From Glebionis coronaria (lineage: Eukaryota; Streptophyta; Magnoliopsida; Asterales; Asteraceae), in contig JANFOE010000053.1 in NCBI GenBank assembly GCA_025667525.1, forward strand, positions 436,501 to 500,500: a stretch of DNA of 64,000 bases, given 5' to 3'. The notes under the pieces are model-generated. The model saw nothing but the letters and a program-made list of their open reading frames with translations, made no database searches and was not told the DNA's origin. Positions 11,444-22,652 of the stretch are shown piece after piece. The translations under genes were made by a program, and so were the position numbers. Each line of letters begins with the position of its first letter. The first letter of the stretch is position 1.

Positions 11444-12748
11444 ATACCATGGTACCATAGGCGCCCATACACATATGTACCTTTCCGATCCAAATCATAC
11501 ACAAACAAGAATCACATAGCAGTTAATCACATAATGTACACACAAGTCCATCTCAAACCTTAAAAACATTCACAGCATTAATTTAGAACATAAATCAACA
11601 CAGTGTCTCTTCTATCCCATCTGGAAGTCAAAACCAATAATAAACATGGGACTATGAAACTCACCTGATAGCTTCTTCACAAGTCCTCGCACTAGCAACA
11701 AGCTAACAAACCAAAAACACGAAATCAATACACGAACCAATCACTAAGATGGCTCATCAACATATGATAGACATCTAACCTACTCCCGTATAAATACCTC
11801 ATTTAAGTGCTCTAAGCATCTCATTACACCCCTCTATAAAGCCCTTAATTCGTATTACTCCATAACACATCCCGTTAATATTTTACCAAAAACAGTCCCA
11901 GTTTTTAGGTCTCAAAACTTTAAGTCAAATGTCCACTTAAACATACCCATGGTTTCTGTAAAAAGGAATATTCATACTTTTACATGTATTAGCTAATACC
12001 TCTCACTTGCCATAATCTCAAAGCTACTGTTAAGGCCCCGATATACGTGTATATATTGCTACCTATCCAGAATTCCCTGATTTTAAACATATGAAAAGTT
12101 CATTACCATTAGAGGGTCTTACCCTAAACCACAATCTTAGCCCAAGTGCAGATCCTTCCTAAAATATATAAACCATCTCTCATGTTCATGAGAAGATCCC
12201 AATGCAACCCTAAGTACCCCAAACAACCCAAAACTTAAAAAGAAAACAGGCTGAATTCAAAACTGTTTTGACCTCCGACTGTTTTTGACCCACTTCCCGA
12301 CCTCCAATTTAGTTCTCGTTTCTTGATTTAGAAAGCCAACTCAATTACCTATCCAGGGCTAGTTTGATCGCATCTTGAATGTTCTAGAACTCTAGATATG
12401 ATCAAAACAATGACACCAAAATTCTGCCCAGTTTTTAAAAACGGGTTTAATCAAATTAACCTAATTAATTAACCCTAACCCCACTAATTACAAGTCCTAA
12501 TTTATTTAATCATTATAATATGATTAATATACTTTTTTTAATTAAACCCTAACCTAAATCCATAATAAGATGATCATAGAAACATTAAAAACAATTAATA
12601 TGAAAAGGGTTATGAAGTTTTTACCTTTTATTTAATGGAAGATGAAGAAAACCTAATTTTATGAAGAACCCTAATTTTCTCCTTTTTTTGTGTCGACTAT
12701 AACTCCAGGGAAGATCATAAATTCGTTTTTTATGATGTGTGGGGGTTC

Positions 12749-12758
12749 CTTATATAGC
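12749..12758 (-). promoter_or_regulatory. TATA-like box in LTR of nested element
   Basis: Minus-strand CTATATAAGG; identical box in the other LTR at 17296-17305. Probable U3 promoter. Confidence 0.5.
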
Positions 12759-13401
12759 AAAAATCCTTGTCCAACCCAAACACTAGTTATCATAAATCTT
12801 TTCTCCTTTTTTTTCCTCTTTTTTTAAAACCGACTAATCACCCCTATAAATTTGTTTATTTATTTATTTTATTATTAATATATGTATTAATAATATTACC
12901 TTAATTTTCCTTAATTTATTTCAGCTCCTAAAGCCTCCAAAACCTCAAAACCGTAAAACTAGTCAAATTTACGCGTTTTACCGTAAAAGACGTAAAATAT
13001 ACACTTTTAAAAAACATCTCAAATTTTGAAATAAACTGTATAACTAAGTCCTAAATGACTTAAAACCATCCTGAAAAATATCCATATGACCAATTACCTC
13101 ATCCGAGACCTCTAAATGCTAAACCGTAAATCCTAAAAAAAATACTACTACTATAATACTTATACGTATACGTAAACACCAAAATATCACCATTTTCATT
13201 TCATAGTCACCACTTGTGAGCTCATGAACATGAAATAACCGTTCCTCGATTTACTTATGAGTACTTCTATACTCATAAACGATAACCACACCAACCTCAA
13301 TCACACAAAATAAACATGTAATCACACAAAATTCAAGTAAGCACACATAAAATAACCTAAAAGTAAGACCAAGTGACAAACCCAAAACCACGGTTGTCAC
13401 A

Positions 13402-15292
13402 TCACTCCCTCCTAATAGAAATCTCGTCCCGATATTCACTCCCAAACTCAAACTTATTCTCAGCAAACAAACAAGGATACATATCCCTGATAAAACCTTC
13501 ACGTTCAAACGTGAACTCAGTTTATACGAAAATAATCTCAACCAATCAACACATGAGCCTTAACCGTCCGCGAGGAAACTTATCAAAACCATAAAGTTAT
13601 GTAACCAACCTAACTAAATCTCGCAACTCATCAAACAAGAACTGTCTTGAAACCAAGTTAGGAGCCGTCACATAACTCAACGGGTTTAAAACTGCCACCC
13701 CGATTTCAGTCTTACTCATAAATACAATAAATCAAAACTCATCAAAATATAACCACGTAAAATAAGGTCTAAAGAACTCTCAAATTCCTTCCCAACTCAT
13801 CTCTATGTTAACCCTCCAAGTGTTCATTACAGCAAAATACCCAAAACACGAGTTTAAACCATGTTGTCCGAAAATTAACCTTGAACTCAACACTTGTACA
13901 ATTAATTCGACCAAACTACTGACTTCCAATTACGAAAATTTCTGAATATTTGAAAAGTATGTTCCGAGTACATAATTTTAGGCTTTTGAATCACCCAAAA
14001 ACCTTTAAAAACGAATAAGTTATGACCAAAACGATTTTTCTCAAAATCTGCCAAGGCATTAGCGACAGTTTTTGACAGTTAGCGACATATTTTGACAGTT
14101 TAGCGACAGTTTCTGCCTACTCCGATTTATACCCAAAAAAAAACGATTTTTAAACCCTAAAACCCCTCATTAATTACCAAAATTAGAACTAATTTTTTTT
14201 TTAATTCCAGAAAATTAAAACTCTATTAATTACATGATTTTAACATATTTCACTAAATAAGAACAAAATTTTTAACTTAAGAACAATAACTTTAGGTGAT
14301 CAAAACCAAAATATTTTAAGATAACCGAGTCATGCTTATATTTTAAAGAATTTATATTCCACCTTATTTGAAAACATGTTTCCGACACTTCCTTATATCA
14401 TCGACTACCAACAACTATTTTTTTTTCAATTTGCAAGTTCTATTTTTTTTACCATGTATAACTCGAAACAAAAGACATCGTTACCCCAAAAGGAAATCTC
14501 CACCATCTCAAAATCCTTCACGCCAACAGTACCGTACAAAAGAACACAAGAAATGAGAACTCGATAAAGGTGCGACTACAGAAGTTGAACATCTCAAAGA
14601 GAAACGAGCTAGCAACCATCCCAAGAATACAACCGATAAGTAGAAAATAATTTTACATACATAGGCATAAGCGTACATACACTTAAATCCATCCAACATA
14701 TACTATACAAGCATGTATTAACTTTCTTTCATGCAATCATACTTGAAAGTCCAGTGGTGTTGTGGCACATATATAATTATGTAGGCCTCCATAATTATAC
14801 ATGTTCCCTTTCACCAATGTACTCCCTCCTATGATGACACTTATAAGAAATTAATACTACACATAACACATAATCCAACAACTCACAAGCACATAACCAC
14901 ACAAGATAAGATCCAAAACCCCATGTATTAAAATAACATAGCCAATGCACGAAACACATAAACTCGTAGTCCAGCTGAACCAGCGTAGACAAAATTCAAA
15001 ATGTATAAAGACATGAAAACATAATTAAGCGAATTCCAACAATGACTAGCGTATACGACCATGGTTCCACCCGCACTAATCAAAACTCATAAAGAAAATA
15101 ACATCTAGTTAAGTATGAACCATAGTAGTTCATAACCTAACAAATACTGCGAAAATAATATTCAAACATATCAATTACTATAAAATGCACACATACTCCT
15201 ATGACGCCTATATGCAGGGACCCTTAAGCTATAGACTAGGCTACACGACTAGGCAACCTAATTCTCTATAACCATTGTCTCTGATACCATTC
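13402..15292 (-). other. Interior of nested LTR element
   Basis: No recognisable gag or pol in any frame; only short open frames. Next to the left LTR (13402-13416) the minus strand reads as a purine tract ATTAGGAGGGAGTGA, a plausible polypurine tract. At 14060-14116 there are three copies of a 20-bp unit containing TTAGCGACAGTTTTTGACAG. At 15276-15289 lies the primer-binding site. Confidence 0.75.
15276..15289 (-). promoter_or_regulatory. Primer-binding site, initiator tRNA-Met type
   Basis: Minus strand TGGTATCAGAGACA, separated by three bases from the LTR. It matches the usual plant TGGTATCAGAGC primer site at its 11 leading bases and fixes the orientation of the element. Confidence 0.85.
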
Positions 15293-17939
15293 TGTAACAC
15301 CCCACCATGGCGGAATATGGGGTGCGACGTATGGATATCATCACAACAATAGTGTTTCTATAGATAGAACTATATGAAATAAGAAATGTCATAAAATGGA
15401 GACACAAAGTCATGACAATATCTCATCAAACTCAGGAGTCTAGGTAAGTAGGTAACAGTCCTACCACTTACCCAAGACAAATAAATAACACTAACAATCA
15501 CATATAGGTGCCAACAATATTACTACGAAACAATCAGAAAGAAAATAAACTAAGAAGGAAACGGGGATTCTCCTTCTATATGCATTCCTAAGCTTCTCCA
15601 ATCCTAGCCACTTATGTTCTCATGCTTAACCATAGTATCACCTGAAAGAGACACTAAAACATGTCAACATAAAGTTGGTGAGAGTCATAGGTTTAGACTC
15701 CAACACAAAACAAGTCATAAGCTGTGAATACCATAAACCAATAAACATATGGACAATGCGCTACAATTATGTACTAACAACCAGCATTCAAGTTCAATCA
15801 ATCATCACAAATTCAAGGCATCACGCCTTACCAACAATCACAATTCCAAGGCATCACGCCTTACCAACAATCAAATTCCAAGGCATCACGCCTTACCAAC
15901 AACCACAATTTCCAAGGCATCACGCCTTACCAAACAACATAATTTCCAAGGCATCACGCCTTACCAAATACCATGGTACCATAGGCGCCCATACACCTAT
16001 GTACCTTTCTGATCCAAATCATACACAAACAAGAATCACATAGCAGTTAATCACATAATGTACACACAAGTCCATCTCAAACCTTAAAAACATTCACAGC
16101 ATTAATTTAGAAAATAACTCAACACAGTGTCTCTTCCATCCCATCTGGAAGTAAAAACCAATAATAAACATGGGACTATGAAACTCACCTGATAGCTTCT
16201 TCACAAGTCCTCGCACTAGCTATAAGCTAACAAACCAAAAACACGAAATCAATACACGAACCAATCACTAAGATGGCTCAGCAACCTATGATGGACATCT
16301 AACCTACTCCCGTATAAATACCTCATTTAAATGCTCTAAGCATCCCATTACACCCCTCTATAAAGCCCTTAATTCGTATTACTCCATAACACATCCCGTT
16401 AAAATTTTACCAAAAACAGTCCCAGTTTTTAGGTCTCAAAACTTTAAGTCAAACGTCCACTTAAACATACCCATGGTTTCTGTAAAAGGAATATTCATAC
16501 TTTTACATGTATTAGCTAATACCTCCCACTTGCCATAATCTCAAAGCTACTGTTAAGGCCCCGATATACGTGTATATATTGCTACCTATCCAGAATTCCC
16601 TGATTTTAAACATATGAAAAGTTCATTACCATTAGAGGGTCTTACCCTAAACCACAATCTTAGCCCAAGTGCAGATCCTTACTACAATATATAAACCATC
16701 TATCATGTTCGTGATAAGATCCCAATGCAATCCTAAGTACCCGAAACAACCCAAAACTTAAAAAGAAAACAGGCGGAATTCAAAACTGTTTTGACCTCCG
16801 ACTGTTGTAACCTGTTTTTGACCCACTTCCCGACCTCCAATTTAGTTCTCGTTTCTTGATTTAGAAAGCCAACTCAATTACCTATTCAGGGCTAGTTTGA
16901 TCGCATCTTGAATGTTCTATAACTCTAGATATGATCAAAACAGTGACACCAAAATTCTGCCCAGTTTTTAAAAACGGGTTTAATCAAATTAACCTAATTA
17001 ATTAACCTAATTAATTAACCCTAACCCCACTAATTACAAGCCCTAATTTATTTAATCATTATAATATGATTAATATACTGTTTTTAATTAAATACTAACC
17101 TAAATCCATCATAAGATGATCATAGAAACATTAAAAACAATTAATATGAAAAGGGTTATGAAGTTTTTACCTTTTATTTAATGGAAGATGAAGAAAATCT
17201 AATTTTATGAAGAACCCTAATTTTCTTCTTTTTTTTTTGTCGACTATAACTCCAGGGAAGATAATAAATTCGTTTGTTATGATGTGTGGGGGTTCCTTAT
17301 ATAGCAAAAATCCTTGTCCAACCCAAACACTAGTTACCATAAATCTTTTCTCCTTTTTTTTCCTCTTTTTTTTTAAACCGACTAATCACCCCTATAAATT
17401 CGTTTTTTTATTTATTATATTATTAATATATGTATTAATAATATTACCTTAGTTTATTTCATCTCCTAAAGCCTCCAAAACCTCCAAACCGTAAAACTAG
17501 TCAAATTTACGCGTTTTACCGTAAAAGACGTAAAATATACACTTTTAAAAAAATCTCAAATTTTGAAATAAACTTTATAACTAAGTCCTAAATGACTTAA
17601 AACCATCCTGAAAAATATCCATATGACTAATTACCTCATCCGAGACCTCTAAATGCTAAACCGTAAATCCTAAAAAAAAATACTACTACTATAATACTTA
17701 TACGTATACGTAAACACTAAAATATCACCATTTTCATTTCATAGTCACCATTTGTGAGCTCATGAACATGAAATAACCGTTCCTCAATTTACTTATGAGT
17801 ACTTCTATACTCATAAACGATAACCACACCAACCTCAATCACACAAAATAAACATGTAATCACACAAAATTCAAGTAAGCACACATAAAATAACCTAAAA
17901 GTAAGACCAAGTGACAAACCCAAAACCACGGTTGTCACA
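15293..17939 (-). repeat. 5' LTR of nested element
   Basis: 2647 bp, nearly identical to 10769-13401. Differences are scattered substitutions and small indels, including an extra copy of a TTAATTAACCTAA-like segment near 17000. Includes the five-unit hairpin array (15813-15966) and TATA-like box (17296-17305). Confidence 0.92.
15813..15966. repeat. Tandem repeat with internal hairpin, second LTR
   Basis: Same five-unit array as at 11289-11443, retained in the other LTR. Confidence 0.85.
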
Positions 17940-17944
17940 TCAAA

Positions 17945-18622
17945 GTCCAAAATAAAGATTGGAGAAAAATGAAGAAGTCGTGGTCCAAGTATGAAGAATC
18001 TCTCAAAAACTTCAAGTGAAGAAATTCCTATTATGAAGAGAAGACCATAATTTCAAGAACGTCTCTCAAAAGATTTGAAGTATGAAGCCGCTGCCAAATA
18101 TCGGTCCGAGAAAGGTCTCAAATCGTGAAGCGAGTTATGCCAAGATATGAACTTTATGAGGTCCCGAGAAGCAGTTATAAAAGATTTTGTCCTTTAGCTA
18201 ACTATTGATTAAATCGTCCCACTTTATTTTCGGCCTAAATGACTATCGAAAGAAGTCAAACAATGAATCCTCGTGATCATTCAAGACAAAAATAAAATAT
18301 AAGAGATACACCTAGGAATAATGGAGTATAAGTGAATAATTGGCCCACATGAATTCGTGTTAGTTTGCTAACTTATAATAACAATGATCTCGTTTTTAAG
18401 CTTGGTGTGGGGAACGTGAAACTTGAGGATGATAAACGTTCATGGCAGCCTAAAACCAATGTAAGTCTCTGATTTTTTTACTTGTTTTCTGTCTTCTTAT
18501 TTTCCTCAAATGTTTAGTATTTAATAAAGGCCAAGATATGTTATTTATGATGAAGAATGTAAACCGTGCTTTAAAATTAATGCATTGCATAAGGGCATTG
18601 CAATGGTCAAGTGTAGGGGATT
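17945..18622 (+). other. Athila copy 1, 3' untranslated region resumed
   Basis: Continues directly from 10763 after the nested insertion; the second Athila copy has the uninterrupted equivalent around 22650-23390 on the minus strand. Non-coding. Ends in the polypurine tract. Confidence 0.85.
18609..18622 (+). promoter_or_regulatory. Polypurine tract of Athila copy 1
   Basis: AAGTGTAGGGGATT directly abuts the 3' LTR; the same sequence abuts the 3' LTR of the second copy (22638-22652, minus). It is the start site for plus-strand DNA synthesis by family analogy. Confidence 0.85.
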
Positions 18623-20353
18623 TAATAAGTGTGAAAACACTTATCCTTTTATCACTTATTTCCAATAATAACAAGACCAAAACGTGTATTTTATGTCGTA
18701 AAAGTTGGAATTATGCGTGGTTTGTGTTTTTATTGTGTTTTAGGACAAAAAGATGAAAAAGGAAGAAAACACGGGCTTTCACGGGCTTTTATCAAAGAAA
18801 ACGAGAAAAGACGAAGTCAAGAGATCAAGAGTGCTTAAAGAACGGATGTCCAAGACCTATTCTGAAGATTTATCGAAGAAAAAGTCTAATGACGGAAGTT
18901 TAATGAAGTCGAAGAACTCAAGTCTATATTAAAGAAGAAAAATTATTAAGACAAGTTCAAATCCCGAGACGACGTCGAGAAAAGACAAAGAATTAAATCG
19001 AGTCGAGAAGAAAAGAAAGAAGGAAGCACACCACACATGCACCTCCCACTTAGCCTATAAATACCCTCCTAATCACATTAGGAGGGGAGTTAGCTAGTTT
19101 CATTTTTTAATTTTTCCTTTCTAGTTTTTAGAGAGAGAAAGTTCCAAACTTTCTCTCACTATGTTTTCATCTTCTCATTCTTTTAATCTTTCAAGTTTAC
19201 ACTTTTTGTACTTTGATTTCATTAATCAAGTTCAAGTTTAAGCTTTTAATCTTTAATCTCTTTCTACCTTTCTTTAGTTTAGTTACTTTTGATCCGAAAC
19301 ATTGATTATCCGTGTTTGATCTTGATGTTCTAAGGATTAAAAAGTTCATATTTTTATCGTAAGTTTTCATACGGTTAAGCTCTAAGATCTTTGTGCTTAT
19401 TGGCTTATTTGTATGTTTAGCTTATTTACTTTTTGAAAGTTTTCTTAAAGTTTTAATTTGTTTCAAGGTTTGATTTAAAAGATTGCTTATTTAAAGTTTG
19501 GAGAAGTTGTTACTCATGCTTATCTAGTCTATTTCATTACTGATTTGGTTAAGATTTGGTGTTAGCTTATTAATATAGCTTATCACTTAGCTTATTTTCG
19601 AATCACAAAATAATCGGAAAAGGGTAAACCCTTTTCCGATTTAGCATTCCAATTAGCACTCTTGTATTCCGATCACTCTGATCGGATTAGGGAGTTAGCT
19701 TTCCGATTTTCACCTTGTTATTCCGATCAATTGATCAGATTGGGGTCTTAACATTCCGATTGAGGGGATTCTTTGGCATTCCGACGTGGGTGCTTTGTAA
19801 GACTTTCCGATTGGACTTGATTTCATGTATTCCGATTGCATCTCTTGTATTCCGATCATTAGATCGGAATAGGGTTTAGCACTTTCTGATTTAAGGTCTT
19901 GATATTCCGATCTGGATTCCTTTCTTATATTCCGACTGCATGACTTATTTGATATTCCGATTGGAGTAATTTTATCTCATTCCGACAGCAAGTTTCTTTT
20001 AATATTCTGATTGACACATTCCGATCGCTGTATTCCGACGGGATTCCGACCAGGGATTCCGACGGGTTTGATTTCTTGTTTATTTTTACAAAGTGTTTTT
20101 CCAAAGTGTTTCTCTAATTTTGTTTTTAAGTTTTTTAAGTATTTCTTTTTTACTTGTCAATTTAGTTTAATCTTTTAAGCTTTTACTTTACTCAACGACA
20201 ATTTTCATTTATTTGGTTTTAGTTTAAATTAGATAATCAAACCAAACCACTCTTCTTGTTTTCCAAAAGACGACTGAGTTGCACTCTTAACCGGTAATCA
20301 ATTCGAAAAGATTGGACGATAACTTTTTATACTTAGCCAAAAGCTTCATATTA
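18623..20353 (+). repeat. 3' LTR of Athila copy 1
   Basis: 1731 bp. Starts TAATAAGTGTG, ends CATATTA and is followed by AACAT (20354-20358). It carries a 78-bp segment at about 20158-20235 that the 5' LTR lacks; otherwise the two LTRs differ by scattered substitutions. The ATTCCGAT motif cluster is at about 19650-20065. Confidence 0.95.
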
Positions 20354-20420
20354 AACATATTAAAATCTGCAGATGTTGGATTGAAAAGAAAACCAAACAA
20401 GCATCATATTGGACACCTTG

Positions 20421-20704
20421 CGAGAATTGATTATAAAAACATCAGTTTAATTAGTCGATTTATTAGTGAACGGGGAAAAATATTATCTACACGAGTGAAT
20501 AGATTGACCTTGAAGCAACAACGATTAATTACGATTGCTATAAAACAAGCTCGTATTTTATCTTTGTTACCCTTTCTTAATAATGAGAAACAGCTTGAAA
20601 GAACCGAGCCAACCACTAGAACTCCTCGTCTTAGAGCCCGAAAAGATAGGTTTATACTTTCGTCACTTGAATTCAAATCCCCATCCGAACTCAAATGCGG
20701 TTGA
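20421..20704 (+). pseudogene. rps18: Plastid rps18-derived nuclear pseudogene
   Basis: The translation matches the C-terminal two thirds of plastid ribosomal protein S18 (block [20 protein letters not shown], then [17 protein letters not shown] and [13 protein letters not shown]). The plastid N-terminus is missing: upstream of about 20421 the sequence is unrelated. Near 20640 an indel appears to have removed the normal stop, so the frame runs on about 17 codons to the TGA at 20702. It lies in host DNA between two retrotransposons without plastid neighbour genes, so I read it as a nuclear plastid-DNA insertion. The AT-rich bases to about 20790 may be plastid spacer as well; that is not certain. 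Confidence 0.85.
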
Positions 20705-21034
20705 TATTTTGTTGGAAAAATACAAGAATACGGATTGAATTCTCGTGTTGTAAGAAAAAAAAGAATAATCTAGGAAGAATAAATTATGACAGGAAGGAAA
20801 AAGTGGGAGTCGGGGTTGACATGTAATGGAAGTGTTGGTACCAACCAAGCAAGTAGGAATAATGACCTTAGCTGCTCTGGAATCAGCTAGTTCAGTATTG
20901 CGACGTGTTAATAACTTGTCTACCAAACTGTCGAAGTGACTCGGCCTCCTTTTTTTGACTCGGCTAACACCAACAACCTTTCATATTGTCGACCCCTCCA
21001 AATTCCACTTTAATGCTCCCACTCGGGTCACAGA
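20705..21034. other. Host spacer between the two Athila elements
   Basis: No gene recognised. The first 80 or so bases may be plastid-derived. Open frames here (for example 20663-20926 minus) have no identifiable domain. Ends at the CTTGC duplication (21035-21039). Confidence 0.5.
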
Positions 21035-21039
21035 CTTGC

Positions 21040-22637
21040 TGATATTCATCTATTGGATAGGGTTCAGATTTAATCTCGGTATCTTCTCGAATTGATCACA
21101 GCTCAAGTGGAATAGTTGTTCTTGGCGACAAATAGGGGGTTTGTTTTTCTATTCTACTAAAAGGTAAAGAGTCGTAGAGTAATTAATATGAAAACTAAGT
21201 GAGGCAAGATTGAACTAAAAACAAAATGAACTTGAAACTTAAAACTTTGTAAACTATAAAACTTAAGTAATCGAAATGCAAAACTGAATTCTATCGGAAT
21301 GTGATTAAAACCAAGCTATCGGAATAATTCATCTTAATAGTCATCGAAATACCAAAGTCCATTCTGTCGCAATGTTGTCTTATCGGAAAGTTCCAGATCG
21401 GAATATACAAGCTATCGGAATGTATAGTCGTAATATGATTCTATCGTAATGAAGACCAACCTATCGGAAAGTGGTTGACAAAAATTTGGCAGAGTTTCGA
21501 TTCAAAGTGACCTTATCACCCGTCGGAACATGCGATCGCAATGAGCGATCGCAATCCCAGATCGGAATAAGGGGCAAAATCCAAGCTATCGCAAAGTAGA
21601 ACCAAGTATGGTTATTGCGATAGAAAAAAAAAGCTTCCCGTCGGAATGTGTAAACCCCAATATTGCGATGGCACTCAAAGCTCACTCCGAAATTGGAGAT
21701 AAGCTGAAAACTCAATAAGCAAAGCACGTTCAAGAAGTACACTTATCAAAAGCTTAACAAAACCAATATTAAGGAGAGTTCAATAAGCTATGAATGGCAA
21801 ACTTGTCAAAACACCAAATAAGCAAACTTTGTAAAATAAAATTTTAAACGATTAAACTTTTAAGAACATTAAGAAGGAAATAAGCTAGACTCCAAATAAG
21901 CAAATGATAAAACTAGTGAATCTTTAAAACACGAATCAAGAAAAACCAAAAAGTATGAACTTTTGTGGCGTGTAGGAATTAAAGACGAGATAGATGAAGA
22001 AAAGCAAGATTAAGGTAAAACATGTAAAGATTGAATTTAAAAACAAGAATTCAAAACAAGGAATGAAAGTTTTCTAGTGAGAGAAAGTTAGGCTTTCTCT
22101 CTAGAGTTTTAAAGACTACAAATGAAAGAAAATTAAAAAACTAGCCAAATTTTGTGATGGAAAGGGCTATATATAGTAGTTGGATGTGGGCTTGTTTTGT
22201 TGTGGGCTTGTAAGCGGGCTTCTCTTCTTCTTTCTTCTTTAGTCTTTACGTTTATTTAAATAAACGTTTCCGACTTTGGATTTTGAGAAGTGTCGGTGAA
22301 TAATTCCAACTCGTCTTATAATCTTTTGTTTAATAGACTCGAGTTCTTCGACATAATAAATCTTCCATCTCTGGTCCTTTTCTTCGATAAATCTTCAAAT
22401 AGGCCCAATGACTTCAAATGTTTTTCATCTCTTGGATAATAGACTTCGTCTTGAGTCTTTTTCTTCGATAAAACCCGTGTAATCCCATGTTTTCTTCAAT
22501 ATTTATCTGTTTGGCTCTGAAAACACAACAAACACACAAACCACGCATAATTCCAAACAAATGATATTAAATACGCGTTTTGGTCTCGTTTTAGCAAAAA
22601 ATAAGTGGTAAAAGGATGGGTGTTTTCACACCTATCA
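21040..22637 (-). repeat. 3' LTR of Athila copy 2
   Basis: 1598 bp, nearly identical to 30466-32072. It lacks a segment of about 27 bp that the 5' LTR has near 30720-30748, and carries a short GTTGTGGGCTTG duplication near 22195 that the 5' LTR lacks. TATA-like box on the minus strand at about 22167-22176. Rich in ATCGGAAT motifs and variants such as ATCGCAAT. Confidence 0.95.
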
Positions 22638-22652
22638 AATCCCCTACACTTA
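22638..22652 (-). promoter_or_regulatory. Polypurine tract of Athila copy 2
   Basis: Minus strand TAAGTGTAGGGGATT next to the 3' LTR, as in copy 1. Confidence 0.85.

Larger units (their letters stand above)
10769..13401 (-). repeat. 3' LTR of nested element
   Basis: 2633 bp, nearly identical to 15293-17939. Contains five hairpin-bearing tandem units (11289-11443) and a minus-strand TATA-like box at about 12749-12758. Confidence 0.92.
10769..17939 (-). mobile_element. Nested non-coding LTR element (LARD-like)
   Basis: 7.2 kb with two LTRs of about 2.6 kb (10769-13401 and 15293-17939) and a 1.9-kb interior without gag or pol. It is bounded by TCAAA duplications (10764-10768, 17940-17944). Orientation is minus because the interior flank of the right LTR carries a tRNA-Met-type primer-binding site and the inner flank of the left LTR a purine tract. 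LTR termini read TGTGACAACC...GGTGTTACA on the minus strand. Long LTRs, a tRNA-Met primer and the absence of coding sequence fit a large retrotransposon derivative depending on a gypsy partner, possibly of the Tekay/Del kind; that partner is inference. Confidence 0.9.
1836..20353 (+). mobile_element. Athila-type Ty3/gypsy LTR retrotransposon, copy 1
   Basis: A full-length but defective retrotransposon of 18.5 kb, of which 7.2 kb is a nested insertion (10769-17939). Both LTRs, a primer-binding site, gag, protease, reverse transcriptase, RNase H, integrase and polypurine tract are in the expected Ty3/gypsy order. The 5-bp duplication AACAT lies at 1831-1835 and 20354-20358. The tRNA-Asp-type primer-binding site, long LTRs, the asparagine-rich gag start and a long untranslated region after integrase place it in the Athila lineage (established family knowledge). 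No envelope-like ORF is present. Its LTRs start TAATA and end TATTA rather than TG...CA. Confidence 0.95.

Noticed and set aside
11151..11519. 122-residue ORF, with a twin at 15675-16043
   Set aside because: Lies in the LTRs of the nested element over a short tandem array; open only because of repetition, no domain.
13402..15292. Hidden gag in the interior of the nested LTR element
   Set aside because: No zinc knuckle or capsid-like block in any frame on inspection; only short unrelated frames.
20663..20926. 87-residue minus-strand ORF next to the rps18 fragment
   Set aside because: Partly antisense to plastid-derived sequence, no family match; plastid rpl20, which neighbours rps18, is not seen.
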